Source: Brasenia schreberi (lineage: Eukaryota > Streptophyta > Magnoliopsida > Nymphaeales > Cabombaceae). From it: a stretch of 64,000 bases of DNA. A program made the translations under genes and the position numbers. This document shows, in pieces, positions 12,505-24,070 of this stretch. The notes below the pieces were generated by a model. The model worked only from the letters and a program-made list of their open reading frames with translations. It was not told the DNA's origin and did not search any database. Within the stretch, counting starts at the first letter, position 1; every line of letters begins with the position of its first letter. The stretch spans positions 2,725,501 to 2,789,500 of the forward strand of contig JAYKKT010000040.1 in assembly GCA_036023115.1 (NCBI GenBank). Direction: 5' to 3'.

Positions 12505-12899
12505 AACATGATTTATTTGCTATATTAATTTGTTCAATCTAGTTAAAAATTGAAACGTAATTATCGTGTCACTTTATAAAGTATTATTTTCCTCAAAATT
12601 GTGACATGAGTCTTCAAAATGAATTCTCATGGTTTATTGAATTTCATAAAATTTTCAACATACTAAATATCCAATTGCAAACCGATACGCTTGGATCTAA
12701 GAGTTGGTTTTGGTCGCTAAGATTCTTTCAAAATTAAGAATGTATACAAACTACAAAGGAGAACATAGAATGGTTTCACACAACTGTACATACACACATG
12801 CATGCACGCACGCCTGCATAACACATATATATACATAAATACGTATATATGTATAGTTAAACTCTGCAAAAATGTGTTACTGTTTACAAGTTCGATTTC

Positions 12900-12936
12900 T
12901 CTCGTCCTCCCTCTCTCTCCCTCTCTCCCTCTCTCC

Positions 12937-12992
<56 letters not shown>

Positions 12993-13054
12993 GGAGAGAG
13001 GGAGAGAGGGAGAGAGAGAGAGGGAGAGAGAGGGAGAGAGAGAGGATTACGGAT
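12900..13054. repeat. Long imperfect palindrome of CT/TA/GA microsatellite
   Basis: About 50 bases of CT/CCCT repeats lead into (TA)n near 12952-12973 and then about 80 bases of GA/GGGA repeats. The CCCTCTCT interruptions on the left are mirrored by AGAGAGGG on the right, giving a near-perfect inverted repeat and not just two adjacent simple repeats. Apparent reading frames across it are artefacts. Confidence 0.9.
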
Positions 13055-13620
13055 TTGAGCATGCCATGCGAAGAGCGTGAGAGACCCACTTTTCCCAATC
13101 AAGAATTTCAGAGCGTTCCGTCCGGTCTCTGTGCTGCTGCATCTGCTGTGCATGAGCGTCGTGCGGGTTTCAATTTGTGACGTCAATACGTGCGTCCTTT
13201 ACACAACCACAAGGAAACTCTCTCTCTCTCGTGCTGAAACACTAATGCCAGCCCACGCAGAGGGCACAGATTGCTTCAGACTGAGCCTCTCTGATACTTA
13301 ACCCTCCCTTGCCCATCTTCACACGCTCTCTCTCTCTCTCGCATTTCTATATTCAAACAAGCACATTAATTACCCTATTAAAATTATCAAGCAAGCATTC
13401 GGACAACCAACAAAATTTGGATTCTCTTATTCTTCGTAAAATAATCACAAACACATCCTGAGACGTGAAAAAAAAGGTGAGAAACAAGAGAAAACTTACA
13501 ATATTTCTAACGATAATAATTGCTGCTGATACTAATCAGTTAAAGATGATAAAATCGAAAAGAAAAAAAGAAGAAATTATCAGAGCAGTGAAGATGACGA
13601 CAAAGGACGCATAGAGAAAT

Positions 13621-15939
13621 CTACACCCTGTTCGTAGTTGAATTGCCTGCTAGATTGTGAACAAGCTCCATGAATGAACCAGTACACTGCATATTATCGT
13701 CTTCCTCTTCTACTTTGGCCTTTCCTCCTCTCTCCGCCTGCTCTTCGTCATCTCCATCGTCTTCCTCTTCGTCTTCATCGTCTTCGCCATCTTCCTCTTC
13801 TTCATCATTCTCATTCTCACTGCAATTCAATGGCACCAAGTCTTTACTAGCACCTCTATCTATTGTTTCAGCAACAATGTGACTCCCCAGTAGAGCACCC
13901 GTCTCTAACTTCGGGCCACCCCCATCGATCGGAAGTATCGCATCCAAGAGCTCCGAGCTTGATGGTATGCCGGTGCCTTCGGCGGCTGATGAAGCGGAGG
14001 CCTTGTTGGTGTAGAGGAGATCCAATTGTTGAAAATAAGGGCATGTTTTGGATCGTTGGGATCGTCTCTTAACATTGTTCTTAGTCTTCCTGAAGTACTT
14101 GTTGATATTCTCCCATTTCTCTTTGCACCTCTTTGCACTCCTACAGTACCCCATTACAGCCATGGCGGAGCTCACTTCCTCCCAGAGTGGACCCTTGAGC
14201 CCGGGTTCCTGAAATCGAGCCTCGAGCCCGCTTCGGACCTCGATCAAGGCGTTCACCTCCGACTTCGGCCAACGCCGGTTGCTGTTCCCGGCCTCATTAC
14301 GCCTTTCGGTCTCTGAATTCTCCGGCTGCGTCATCTCCGGCATGCTGCCGCTGCAGAGAGTGTCCCGTTTTGGCAGGATTAAAGTCTCTCCGGTGATTTT
14401 CTCCAGAAATGAGACAATGGCAGCCTCCCGGCTCGAGACGGCGGCCTCTTCCTGAGTCCTAAGAGCTTTTTCCCGACTAAGCCGAGCGGCTTCTTGGCGG
14501 CGCCACTCTTCTTCGCGGTTCTGCCTCTCTTGGTCTCTCTTCTCCATGACTTCCATGAACCTTTTGTGAAGTGTTTCTTGGTGGTCCATTAGTTGGTTTA
14601 CGAGCTTCTCAAAGAAGGAAGCAATTGAAGCCATTTGCTGTTGTTGCCTCTTCTTCTTTTTCCTTTTCTTTTGTGATTTCCTCAACGAGGCCTCTTCGTC
14701 GTCCGCCAAAGTTTCCGATGCTTGAGTGCCCTCCGTTTCTCTCGGTAGGGTCGGTTTACCAGCAGCTGGAGGAGCGTTGTCTCCGGTGAGTGCCGAGCCT
14801 GATCCTCCTTGCAGCTCACCACCACCATAGAAATTCACGTTGTAGATGGCTTCTAGTTCGCCGAACTTCCGGTAACCGGTGCCGGCACTGCTGCTCTTGC
14901 CCTCCAGCGCCGGCGGATCGCTTTCTTCAACACCCTTCCTGTATCTCTTTGTGTCGGTACTGGTCGACGGTCTGTTGCTGTTGTTATTGAAGGCTAAATC
15001 TGAAACCCTGTCATTCAATTGAAATTCGAATCATATCATACGCCATTGCACCAGAAATCTTGGATCTCTGATAGTTTCTCCCAATCTTTGAAAAAACATT
15101 TATCAAATCCAAGCATTTAGATCACCCACGCAATAGAATCAAACTCTTAAAAAGAATTCTTAGACTTAAATAAATCTTGAAACTATCGATCTAGCTTACT
15201 TGCATTTTGTGTATAAACTAATTAAAGACCTGAAATCTGACTTTATTCAGTACATTATGCATGCCTAAATATCTTATATGCATTTCACTCTAGATCTAAA
15301 CTTCGAAAGTGAAGTCTCCATACTAGAAAAGAAAAGGAAAAAAGAAACTTCTCCCATGAAATTCTAATCAACAAATCAAGAGAAAAGATGAACAGTAAAA
15401 ATAAACAGTCAGTTCTTCTCTTTACCAGAAAGGTCCTCTAATGGGCTCATTTGGGCTCTTCACACCCCCACCTTCTTCTCTCGGCCATCTTCGATCCGAG
15501 CCCAGCTCATCTCCGAGAGAAGCTTCCTCATCTGCAAAATGATGTCTCTCCCTGCTGCAACTGGTTTCATTGATATTCACCACTGGCTTAAAATTTGAAA
15601 TGAAAGGAAGCAAACGAGAAGAAGGGTTTCCAGCATGTTCGGCCTCTAGAACGAGATGCCGTGGCGGTGGCGGTGACTGCGGATGTAGGAGAGCCGGAGG
15701 CGGTGGTTGTTGGTGCAACCATCTCGGCTGCTGCAAGGTAGGAAACTCAAGGAATGGCTGGAATTGGTGGTATTGGTACCCCCTAGTCTGCTGTTGCTGT
15801 TGTTGCTGTAGCAGGAGTTGCAGATTTTGATGGTTATTCTTCTGCTGAGACGATGGGATTAAGTCATTTGAGAGTGTAAATAGTGAGGAACCATCTGTCA
15901 TGAACTGCTGTAGCTCCGGAATTCCATAGCCAGGTTGCA

Positions 15940-15940
<1 letters not shown>
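13621..15940 (-). CDS. Trihelix transcription factor (GT-2/GTL2-like), 2 exons
   Basis: Exon 1 is 15426-15940 (ATG at 15938-15940), exon 2 is 13621-15007, with a GT-AG intron of 418 bp; the joined frame gives 633 aa. Residues 1-160 are Gln/Pro-rich. RRWPREE (about 150-155) and GPFW at the splice junction, then YRKFGELEAIY (about 217-227), are remnants of a first trihelix whose helices are missing. A KKRKKKKR nuclear signal lies near 284-292, a charged coiled coil at about 298-378, and a complete second trihelix at about 416-504 (RRWPKSEVNALIEVR, GPLWEEVS, RSAKRCKEKWENINKYF, CPYFQQLDLLY). The tail is very acidic (569-610). Family knowledge: GT-2 clade factors bind GT elements and control growth and organ or cell size. 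The closest match by architecture is GTL2-like, which is inference. I see no trihelix-coding exon hidden in the intron. Confidence 0.85.

Positions 15941-15945
<5 letters not shown>

Positions 15946-15988
<43 letters not shown>
15946..15988. repeat. (CT)n tract abutting the trihelix start codon
   Basis: On the minus strand this is a (GA)n run ending a few bases before the ATG at 15940, so it is probably in the 5' leader. Further CT-rich sequence lies at 16200-16245. GA/CT leaders are common in plant regulatory genes and are targets of BPC/GAGA-binding proteins. Confidence 0.8.
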
Positions 15989-15991
<3 letters not shown>

Positions 15992-16280
15992 TCCTCTTCT
16001 ACTTCAGAGTTCAGAAGATAACATGGAAACCCTAAACCCCATCAGAAAATGGGGTTCCCTCTCTTTTGCTTAATCTTCAAGGGAGTCAAAAAAGAAGGAA
16101 AGAAAGGAAAGGATCTCTCAGCAAACAAGGGTCTGCTACTCTTCCCTGCTCGTCTTCTTCTTTTCATATCCTTCAGAAAACCCTAGCACGCACATTCTCC
16201 CTCCCCCCCTCTCTCTCTCCCTCTTTCTCTCTCTGTCTCTCTCATCTAAAATGAAATTGAGAGAAGGATTTCGAGTTGGG

Positions 16281-16288
16281 TGACGTCA
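16281..16288. promoter_or_regulatory. TGACGTCA palindrome upstream of the trihelix gene
   Basis: A perfect 8 bp bZIP (TGA/CRE-type) core lies about 340 bp upstream of the trihelix start codon. It is a candidate promoter element. The same core also occurs at 13178-13185, downstream of the gene, where it has no clear meaning. Confidence 0.35.
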
Positions 16289-17094
16289 TGAAAGATCCAA
16301 AAGAATATAAAGAAAGCATTTAAGCAATGATAACAAATTAATTATAAAATGAACAGAAGAAAATCTAAAGAAAATGATAAGAAATCGGTGTCCTTTTAAA
16401 GATTTTGAGATGAAGAGATCGTTTGATTTGCACAGTTTAAGATTTGGAGAAGTGGGGAAGGGTATCACTCTACAAAACAACCCATCTTTTCATGCCTCTT
16501 ATCTTGCAGCCCGAGAAAGATAGGCCTTTTCTTCTGCACTTTCTCAAAGCTTCAGTAAGTTTGGAGTTGGGGATATATAATTCATATACATAATACAAGA
16601 TTATTAAAGTGGTTTATTTAGACAACAAAGAAATTTTAGGTAGACAGTTTGGGTATTGTCTGTATTCAACTTGGTTGTTTTGTCAATAAAGTATATGAGA
16701 GAGAGGTAGCAGACAGAACTATATTGCAGGGGAGCATTGAATGCTTCCAGCACAAATGGCTCAGTCTCCCAGAGACCACAGAACAAAACTACACACCTCA
16801 TCAATTTTAACACTTTATATCCCCAGAGAGAGAGAGAGAGAGTCTTATATTTAAATTAAATTCATCTGGCTCCCTAACTTAAAATTATAGAGAGCATGCA
16901 TGCAAGCATCGGAAGAGAATAAAAAGAAATTTCCTTTTTGTGTCATTGCTATACATATATTGGCACTGTCGCTTGGTTGAGCACCATGTAGATTCAAAAC
17001 CTTTCCTTTACAATAAAAAGATGCTGGGGTTGAGGCAGACCCTTACCTGTTTAAGCATCCCAATTTTCATTTTTGAACATGTTATGCTTGGTTT

Positions 17095-17320
17095 CTGGTT
17101 CCCCTAGTTCCAGATCCGGTTCTGGTACCACCAATTCGGGGTTGATCTGATTCAGAAACACATGAGATAAATGTAGAGGAAACGAAACCCAATTTGGAAC
17201 GGTTGGTTCTTCTTCGGATCCATGACTAGTGGAACCAGAACCGAGCCGTAGGGGTTCTCAATTAGTTCCCGTTAGTTCTGGAGGCAGCTCGGGTCCAGTT
17301 CGACCCATGGATCCGGGTCA
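17095..17320. repeat. GGTTCC/AACCGG-word repeat tract
   Basis: The sequence is dense in GGTTCTGGTTCC, CCGGTTCTGG and ATCCGGG words. Comparable tracts are at 17930-18205, 43790-44175, 47090-47390, 50960-51260 and 51535-51790. They look like decayed pieces of a dispersed element family. There is no coding potential. Confidence 0.45.
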
Positions 17321-17929
17321 AAGATGAAATGATGTTTTCAAGCAAGCAGAATAATTACCAAATCAATCTGAAGTGGGTGGACTCAAACCGATCGAGTCAA
17401 GATTTAAACAGCTCTGTTTGCTTGCGAGATAACGGAAACAGTAACAATTTTATCTTCCATCTAGTGGATTGTTTGGAGCTTGTCTAACTCACCTCATGTT
17501 CAATTCAAGTTCGACTAACTCAAACTTGTTGAGGAGCCAACTTGAGCCGATGGACAAGCTTTGAACTTGCCCAGAGCTGCTTGTTTACCAGCCCGAGGGA
17601 AAACCCGTTTGATCAACCGAATGATTTAGGTCCGATCCATCCGGGCAAGTTGATAAACGCACTTGGTTGCAGCATATTTAAACATCACAATACCGTCTCT
17701 TGATTTGATTTCAGAAGAAAAAAGTCCAATATACACAGAATGATAAAATATTAAGCCTCTAAAATACTTTTGATTGGCGAAATAAAAGGTGAATCAAAAT
17801 ATCCAATAGTATTAAGTAAACTTCAGAATTTTCTCATATACAAAATAGTAATCTTAATTCATATTTTACGTTTCCTCAAACGACTCTATTCGTCCGATCA
17901 TCCAATCGCCTACGCATGGCCAATTCGCA

Positions 17930-18205
17930 ACTGGCTTGGCTGTTTCAGCCCGGACCAGGAATTAGCTGGAACCAGAACCGGGTAAATTGGACTTAGAATC
18001 GGAGTCCACTCAGTTCAAAACCGAAAGCGGGTCAAAACTGGACCTGATGGTTTCAAAGCGGCGGTCTTTTTAATTTAAATAATTTTTTCAATTCAAAACG
18101 GTCAGGACTTTATCTTGAATAGACACTAGAATTGGAACTTGCTCAATCCCAGTTCGGTTCTGGTTCCGAGTTGAAAGAGAACCGGAATGGTTCTGACCAT
18201 ATCTA
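17930..18205. repeat. GGTTCC/AACCGG-word repeat tract
   Basis: It has the same word content as 17095-17320 (AACCAGAACCGGGT, TTCGGTTCTGGTTCCGAG). The 17.3-17.9 kb stretch between the two tracts holds nothing I recognise. Confidence 0.4.
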
Positions 18206-19344
18206 GAATCGCCACATAATCGACAAAACCACGGCATTTCGATGCAGAAAAAGACAAAAGTGCCCTTAGGGGAGCCGGCTAAACGGCTCGGCGAGAGGGA
18301 GCAAGCCGATGGTGCTTCTGGCTGGAATATGCCACGTTGGAGATCTGACGCGGATGAGGACTGAAAGAGTTTGTTCTGGCCTTTATTGGACAGCTGGCTT
18401 TGTCATCGACATGTCAGTAGCTGCGGTCCCACGTGGCCCCTTTTTTCCTCCGATTTTTAAATTTTTCCACCTTTCTTAAATTGTTTGGTTTCGATTATTC
18501 CAGAGGAACGTATTTCACGGAACTGCATTCCCACGTGCCAGGAAGTCCTATCGCACGTGTCATGAGTTACCTAAATTAGTACATCTTCCTTTGCATCGCT
18601 GATCATGAATGTACGTGTCGTACTCCCACGAATCATTGTCAAATATGAAATCATGGCCCAACCCACCGAACCCGACTAGAGTCCAATACTTACCCATAGG
18701 CCAACCCACCAAACCCGAGCTTACCTGGATCTTCATACTTGGTTTATTTAGCTTTAGCAAGTCCTCGTGTCCCTTTGACCGTTGTTCGAATAAGTAGGTA
18801 GGTCGAATCCAATTAAAGCTCAGTTTGTAATATCCAATCTGTGTCTATTTGCATTCAAACTCTGTGTCCTCGTGCCTATGTGATTCTCGTGTCATATTAA
18901 TTAGGTTCGTCCAATGAAACTCAATTATAAGATTCGATTCACATCCAAACTTCTGGTCTCCATTATTTGTTAAATGCATTTAAGATTTGAAATCGGGTAG
19001 TCGTGTTATGTTAATGCATGTGGGCAGCATACAGCTGGATTTGGATCTGTGTTCCGTTTGAGCAGTAATTAGATGGACCCTGTCCATGTTCATATCCGAA
19101 CGGGTTGTGTCAGGTACGTCCGCAATTGGCCTCATTATATTAAGACCATCAGCATGTGGACCGTACTCTCGGAAATTGAAACAGGCTAGGTGGGGGCTCC
19201 ACCCATATCCAACCTGTTACAGGGCCCCACCTTGGAAACTCATTCTCAGCTCTTGGATACTGGATCCGGACCTCGTTTCTCATACTGCATCAAACCCGAT
19301 ATCCAGTATTCAAAATTCAAGTTTGGATCCAGTTGTCGGCGGGT
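18206..19344. other. No gene seen; repeat-like
   Basis: Intergenic. It contains words such as GGATCCGG and ACCCGA resembling those at 8400-8600, suggesting another decayed element family. Reading frames are short and featureless. Confidence 0.4.
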
Positions 19345-20215
19345 AGGGATAATGCTGGTCCTTAAACACCCAACCCCTACTCCTCGAACCCAACTCACAA
19401 ACCCCCCCTACCATAAGCAATCCACACTTGCAACCAACCCTCCGGGTTGCTTATGGTAGTGGTGGTGGTGGGGGGAGGGGGGTTGTGGTAGTGTGGTTGG
19501 GTTGTGGCTCGGGGGTCTGGTAAGCACCCTCGCTACTCTCAGTGCTACCAACGTCCTGGCCTTACTGGTTTGTAAGCTCACCCTACCGCCTTTTCATAGT
19601 GGGCGGCCCAAACCATAGCCCAGCCTGGCCGCGTATATATATAGTTGGGTGGGGTTCGGCAACAGGAGCCCACTAACACTGTTAGTAGTAGGGTAGTCAC
19701 TCAACCGTCAGGCGACCAGATAAGATAGTACTCACGGGGCACCAACCATATAGCGGTAGGGAGCTCACCCGGCGGTGGCGCACTATAGGCTAGCACTGTA
19801 ATAGCGTGGCCCACGATAGTTGGAGGGCCGCTGATCTGCCAACCCTAGGGTCAGGGGCTGAGCCTCCCCGGTAGGCCAGCATCCGCTGCTGTAAGCGCAG
19901 TAAGGGGGGGCGCTCCTTCCCATAGTGTTGGGGATCCTTACAGTAACGGTCAGTAGCAGGGGGGCCTTACATCAAGGGTGTTTACCTGTAACTAATAGTA
20001 AGGGGCTTGAGTCAGTAGGCAAAACCTACATAGAAGTCCGTGCAACCCACGGGGCGGTGAGGGAGAGTAAGATGGTTTGAATGTGTTCAGCATAGCACAA
20101 TCAAACCAATCCGAACTTCCCAGTATTAACCCGTTGGCCCAATCCAGGGCACGGGCAAGCACCGAAACAAGTTTCACTTCCATGTACTTTACCGCCCCGT
20201 GGGATATAACTCAAA
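19345..20215. other. GC-rich block with two perfect 13 bp inverted repeats, unexplained
   Basis: This is a marked GC-rich island in AT-rich surroundings. Inverted repeat 1 has CTACCATAAGCAA at 19408-19420 against TTGCTTATGGTAG at 19447-19459. Inverted repeat 2 has CCCACGGGGCGGT at 20046-20058 against ACCGCCCCGTGGG at 20191-20203. A GGTGGTGG tract follows the first. There are no convincing reading frames and it matches no rRNA, tRNA or plastid gene I know. It could be an unclassified transposon or a foreign insert. Confidence 0.4.
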
Positions 20216-20559
20216 ACCCCTCAACCCCCACTACACTACTTGACGTAGTGCTGCAACCGATGCCCAAGTATCACACCAGGCTTTTCTCGAATAACTTCAC
20301 AATATATTAAATAATTTCTTTTGATGCATATACCTTAACATCTTAAATTGCTTTCCTTTTTTTCTTCTATAATAGAGAGGCTGAAGATCGGTAGTGCACA
20401 CCTCGAGTATCGAACTCATACCTTTCCATTTTAATATTTTTTTATCAAACAAGAGAAATTGAAGAAGAGTACAATTATGCCTACATAGAAGAACAAAAGA
20501 GATATTTAAAATTATGCAAATTATCGATATCAAGTTAATGAGTCATACTATAAAATTAT

Positions 20560-21765
20560 GAAAAAAACTTATTAGACGTAGGTTGAGATAAGTATCGAGT
20601 ATAACAGAGAATCAATTTGGATTGATGTTGTTTACTTATTCAGATGTCTTATGAGACATTTTAGAGAGAAATGATGTTTATTGATCTAAAAAAATCTTAT
20701 GATAGGGTGTAAAGAAATATTCTTTAGAGAACCTTAGAAAAAAAAATATTTTATAAATATAAATCAATCTTATAAGAGGCATATATGATGGTACACAAAT
20801 TTGTCTTAGGACCTATGAAAGAACGACATATTTCTTTAAATTAATATTGGATTACATCAAATATTATTTTTAAGTCTATGTTTATTTATATTAGTTATTG
20901 ACGAGTTAACAAAACATATTTAAGGTGAAGTACCTTGGTATATGTTATTTGGTGATGAAATTGTATTAGTGGATGAGTGTAAATAAAAAGTTAATATGAA
21001 ATTGGAACTATAGATAGAAACATTAGAAAGTTAAAGCTTTCGACATGATAAAACAAATACATAACATACAAAATGTAAGTTTAATCATTTGATTATTTCA
21101 GATAGCATAAAAATTAAGATTGAGATACATTGCATCCTTTATAAAGAAAGTTTTAAATAACTAAGATCAATTTTTTAAAACAGTGAAAAAATTGATGGAG
21201 ATATTATTCATAGAATTATTGTAAGATCATTAATATATATATATATATATATATGAAGTATTCTATATGACAAGAAGATACTATTAAAGTTTAAAGGTAA
21301 TATTATAGAGTAGTAATTAAACATACTATATTTATGGTTTTGAGTGTTGGACAATTAATCATCAATATATATAAAAATATTTATGACAAAAATGAAGATA
21401 CTGAGATAGATGTGTGGTCAAAGAGGAAAAGATTGTATGCATAGTGAGATTGTTAAAAATAAATTGAGAGTAACACAATAGTTGATAAAAATGAAAGACA
21501 ATTATTTAAGATGATATGTAGATGTGGAAAAACGACAAAAGAAAGCTCTAGTAAGAAGGTATATGAGGAATTAAATGATGAAAAAGTTAAAAAAAGAATA
21601 ATAAGACCACAAAAGTGTTGAAAGAATACAACAAAAAATAATCTAGCTTATGCTTAGTTAACCGTTAGCAGGGTTTGTGATCGAGCTAGGTAGAAATAAA
21701 GAATCCATATACTTAACCCCATTTAGTATGAAAAAAGGTTTAGTTGTTATTATTGTTTTACCAAG
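20560..21765 (+). mobile_element. Decayed non-LTR retrotransposon (LINE, RTE-like) reverse transcriptase
   Basis: It reads as a plant LINE reverse transcriptase with many stops and frame changes: FIDLKKSYDRV at about 20677-20709, then a YDGTQ region, then WYMLFGDEIVLVDE near 20936-20977, where the catalytic FADD is degenerate (FGDE). The end carries the typical plant LINE 3' text AAGAATCCATATACTTAACC and a TTGTTATTATTG-like tail (about 21700-21760). It is inactive. Related 3' tails are at 27310-27600, 41970-42133, 44690-44750 and 54255-54330. Confidence 0.75.
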
Positions 21766-21837
21766 TAAGAATACCATGTCTACCACTAGATTACATCAAG
21801 CTCGTAATTGCTACATGTTTAGTATTTTTTTTCTTCT

Positions 21838-21920
21838 TTTGCTACAATGGAAATGCCAAAGGCATACGCATGACCCAAGTATCGAACTGATGACCTTTAA
21901 CTGTGAGTTATAAGTGATCT
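21838..21920 (-). mobile_element. SINE head remnant
   Basis: On the minus strand it has AACTCACAGTTAAAGGTCATC and the B box AGTTCGATAC. It resembles the SINE copies at 9640-9745 and 23985-24070. It is degenerate and starts right after the LINE tail. Confidence 0.4.
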
Positions 21921-23009
21921 GGCAGCCGGGTAGTATTTTATTTGACGATAAATACTTTAAAAAGGCATTCATTACAAAGTGCATATACACCGATCTTAAC
22001 TTATGGATCATTCTTCTGGGCACACACTTATGGATCAATGTCATCTCTTACCGAGTCGGCATAAACTGGTTCAAGAGTGAGTCCTATATGAAGGAGACTC
22101 ACGTCTCATTTATCTTCTCTATAAAAAAGATGCCTTAAAACTTTTTTCTTTTTAAGAGTGTAGAAACAGAAGAGCGGAGAGAAAGAGTAAAGCAGTGATG
22201 AGTTCCAACGATACTAATAGTGGAGAGAGATGGAAGGGGAGAGAGAAACGACGACCGGTAAATATCGATGAAAATAGAGAGAGGAGTAACGGGTCGGTTT
22301 TAGCTATGGAGCAAGGAGAGAAGCATGAGGACAAGCGGGCTTCAATTATTAATTGTATCATGAAAAAGAGATAAGATAGGGAAAGCGGGCTCCAATTAAT
22401 CCTGTATGGGGAAGAAAGAGAGAAGATAGAGAAAGGAGAGAGGTCGGACTAAGCTGCATTTTCATGGAACCTTCTGTATGATCATTAAAGCAAAGCTTAT
22501 CTTTAACTTTACTTCGAATCAAACGTATCCAAGAAAAAACCCGCATTACCGAATTCAAGGATTTTATCTATGACACAACAAGCTTTAATCTTCGCACAAA
22601 TTCTTCAATACTGTAAAAGTTTAGTGAAGAACTCTGAATGCTGATTATGAGGGATTTATTTAGAATTTTAGAAAAAGAAATTTCGATATCAAGAGAGTGG
22701 GGAGAGGTCGTAGTCGTTCTATTTTCAAGGCCTTCGGACTTCAGTACTCTCTCTGTCTGGAACCCCCCCCCACCCCCCACCTCAGGCTAGGTAGCAAGAA
22801 ATTGGGAATTTATGAATCATTCTTTCTCTTCCTTGCACAATCAGATTACAGTCTCGATTGGTCAAGTCAGTGAAAAGAAGTTCGATTCCTTGGTGCACCT
22901 GCTAGCTCTGCCAAACCTGAGCTTGTCTGTGCAAAAAGTAGAATATCAGGTCCAAAGATCACAAAACTTGAATTTGGATCGGTATGGAGAACTTGAACAC
23001 CAAGAATCC

Positions 23010-23081
<72 letters not shown>

Positions 23082-23984
23082 GATTATATCCTCCTTATCA
23101 CTTTCATTGCTCATTCGTGTCTACTCATTACTTTTGGGTAACATGTGTGTAACAAAGATGTCTTTCGTACGTTTTTAAAACCTTTTAAAAAATTAAAATT
23201 ACCCTCATATCACTAAAAAACAATGAGTTAGCATATCCAAAGTTTGGTAGAATATGTTTTTATATATTTATAAACTTGTCTCATCTAGTTGATATATATA
23301 CTATATAATTTTGTACTGAGATACTTTATACATTAATTACTTATGCTGCATGAATGGTTTACTTGGGTTGCCTCAAACTGAGAACGAAATTTTAATAATT
23401 TGGTTCTAGTTTCATTTGGATTAGGCGAAGTTGTCATTGTTCAAGAAAAGGCTCACTAAATGGGCAAGCAAGTGAACCATGCTGGACTTGGTTTGGCTCA
23501 GTTCAGCTTGTGATGGGCTCGTTCATGTTCGGTTGATGATCTAAATGACCCGAACACGGATTCACAAGTTAAGTTTTATATTAGTAATGTGTTGCATCTG
23601 GGTTAATGGCCTCTGTCCTCCATGGCCGACCTCCTGTTGACCCATTCGATGTGGCAGACGAACCCAAGGCATGACAATGAGTCTTGGCTTGTGTTTCATT
23701 TGTTAATTATAACTTCTATGTATATTTATGCAAGAAAACCATGTCAACAGAACTAATTGAATGACAACTATGTAACTAAACGATAAAAATTCTTTCACTT
23801 TTGGAATAAAATATGTTAATTTTACGTGCCAAAAGTTGAGCTTTTCATGAGTATTTGCTCATGATTGGTGCGTTTGGCTTAGCTCAAATGATCTAATAAC
23901 CTGAGAACACGAACACGAAATTGAGTAGGACGAGTCATGAACAGATCTTGTTCGGGTCAGTTCCTAGCCTTGTGTTCTTTCCAT
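21921..23984. other. No gene seen
   Basis: Purine-rich sequence (22150-22450), a short C-run (22765-22780) and a microsatellite at 23011-23078. A stretch at 23380-23600 has CGAACACG and GTTCGGTT words that look transposon-derived. There is no recognisable coding sequence. Confidence 0.45.
23011..23078. repeat. (AT)n(AG)n microsatellite
   Basis: An AT run of about 38 bases passes directly into an AG run of about 30 bases. The same compound type recurs at 47577-47682. Confidence 0.9.
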
Positions 23985-24070
23985 CAAAATGGGGTGGCCA
24001 AAGCCAGACGTAGGCCACGTGTGTCGAACTCGTGATCTTCAACTTGTGAGTCGACCAGGTGAGGTCCCAG
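23985..24070 (-). mobile_element. tRNA-derived SINE candidate, GGCCACCCCATT family
   Basis: On the minus strand the order is CTCACCTGGTCGACTCACA, then the B box AGTTCGACAC, then GGCCACCCCATT. It closely parallels 9640-9745. Confidence 0.55.

Noticed and set aside
13178..13185. TGACGTCA as a promoter element
   Set aside because: It lies downstream of the minus-strand trihelix gene with no plus-strand gene to regulate.
12802..13186. Several overlapping reading frames of 70-100 codons on both strands
   Set aside because: They are translations of the CT/TA/GA microsatellite (SLSLSL, RERERE, YIYIYI) and have no protein character.
13670..14990. Plus-strand reading frames rich in Ser and Pro
   Set aside because: They are antisense shadows of the trihelix gene; codon pattern and domain evidence lie on the minus strand.
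22812..23178. Reading frames with YIYIYI and REREREs
   Set aside because: Artefact of the (AT)n(AG)n repeat.
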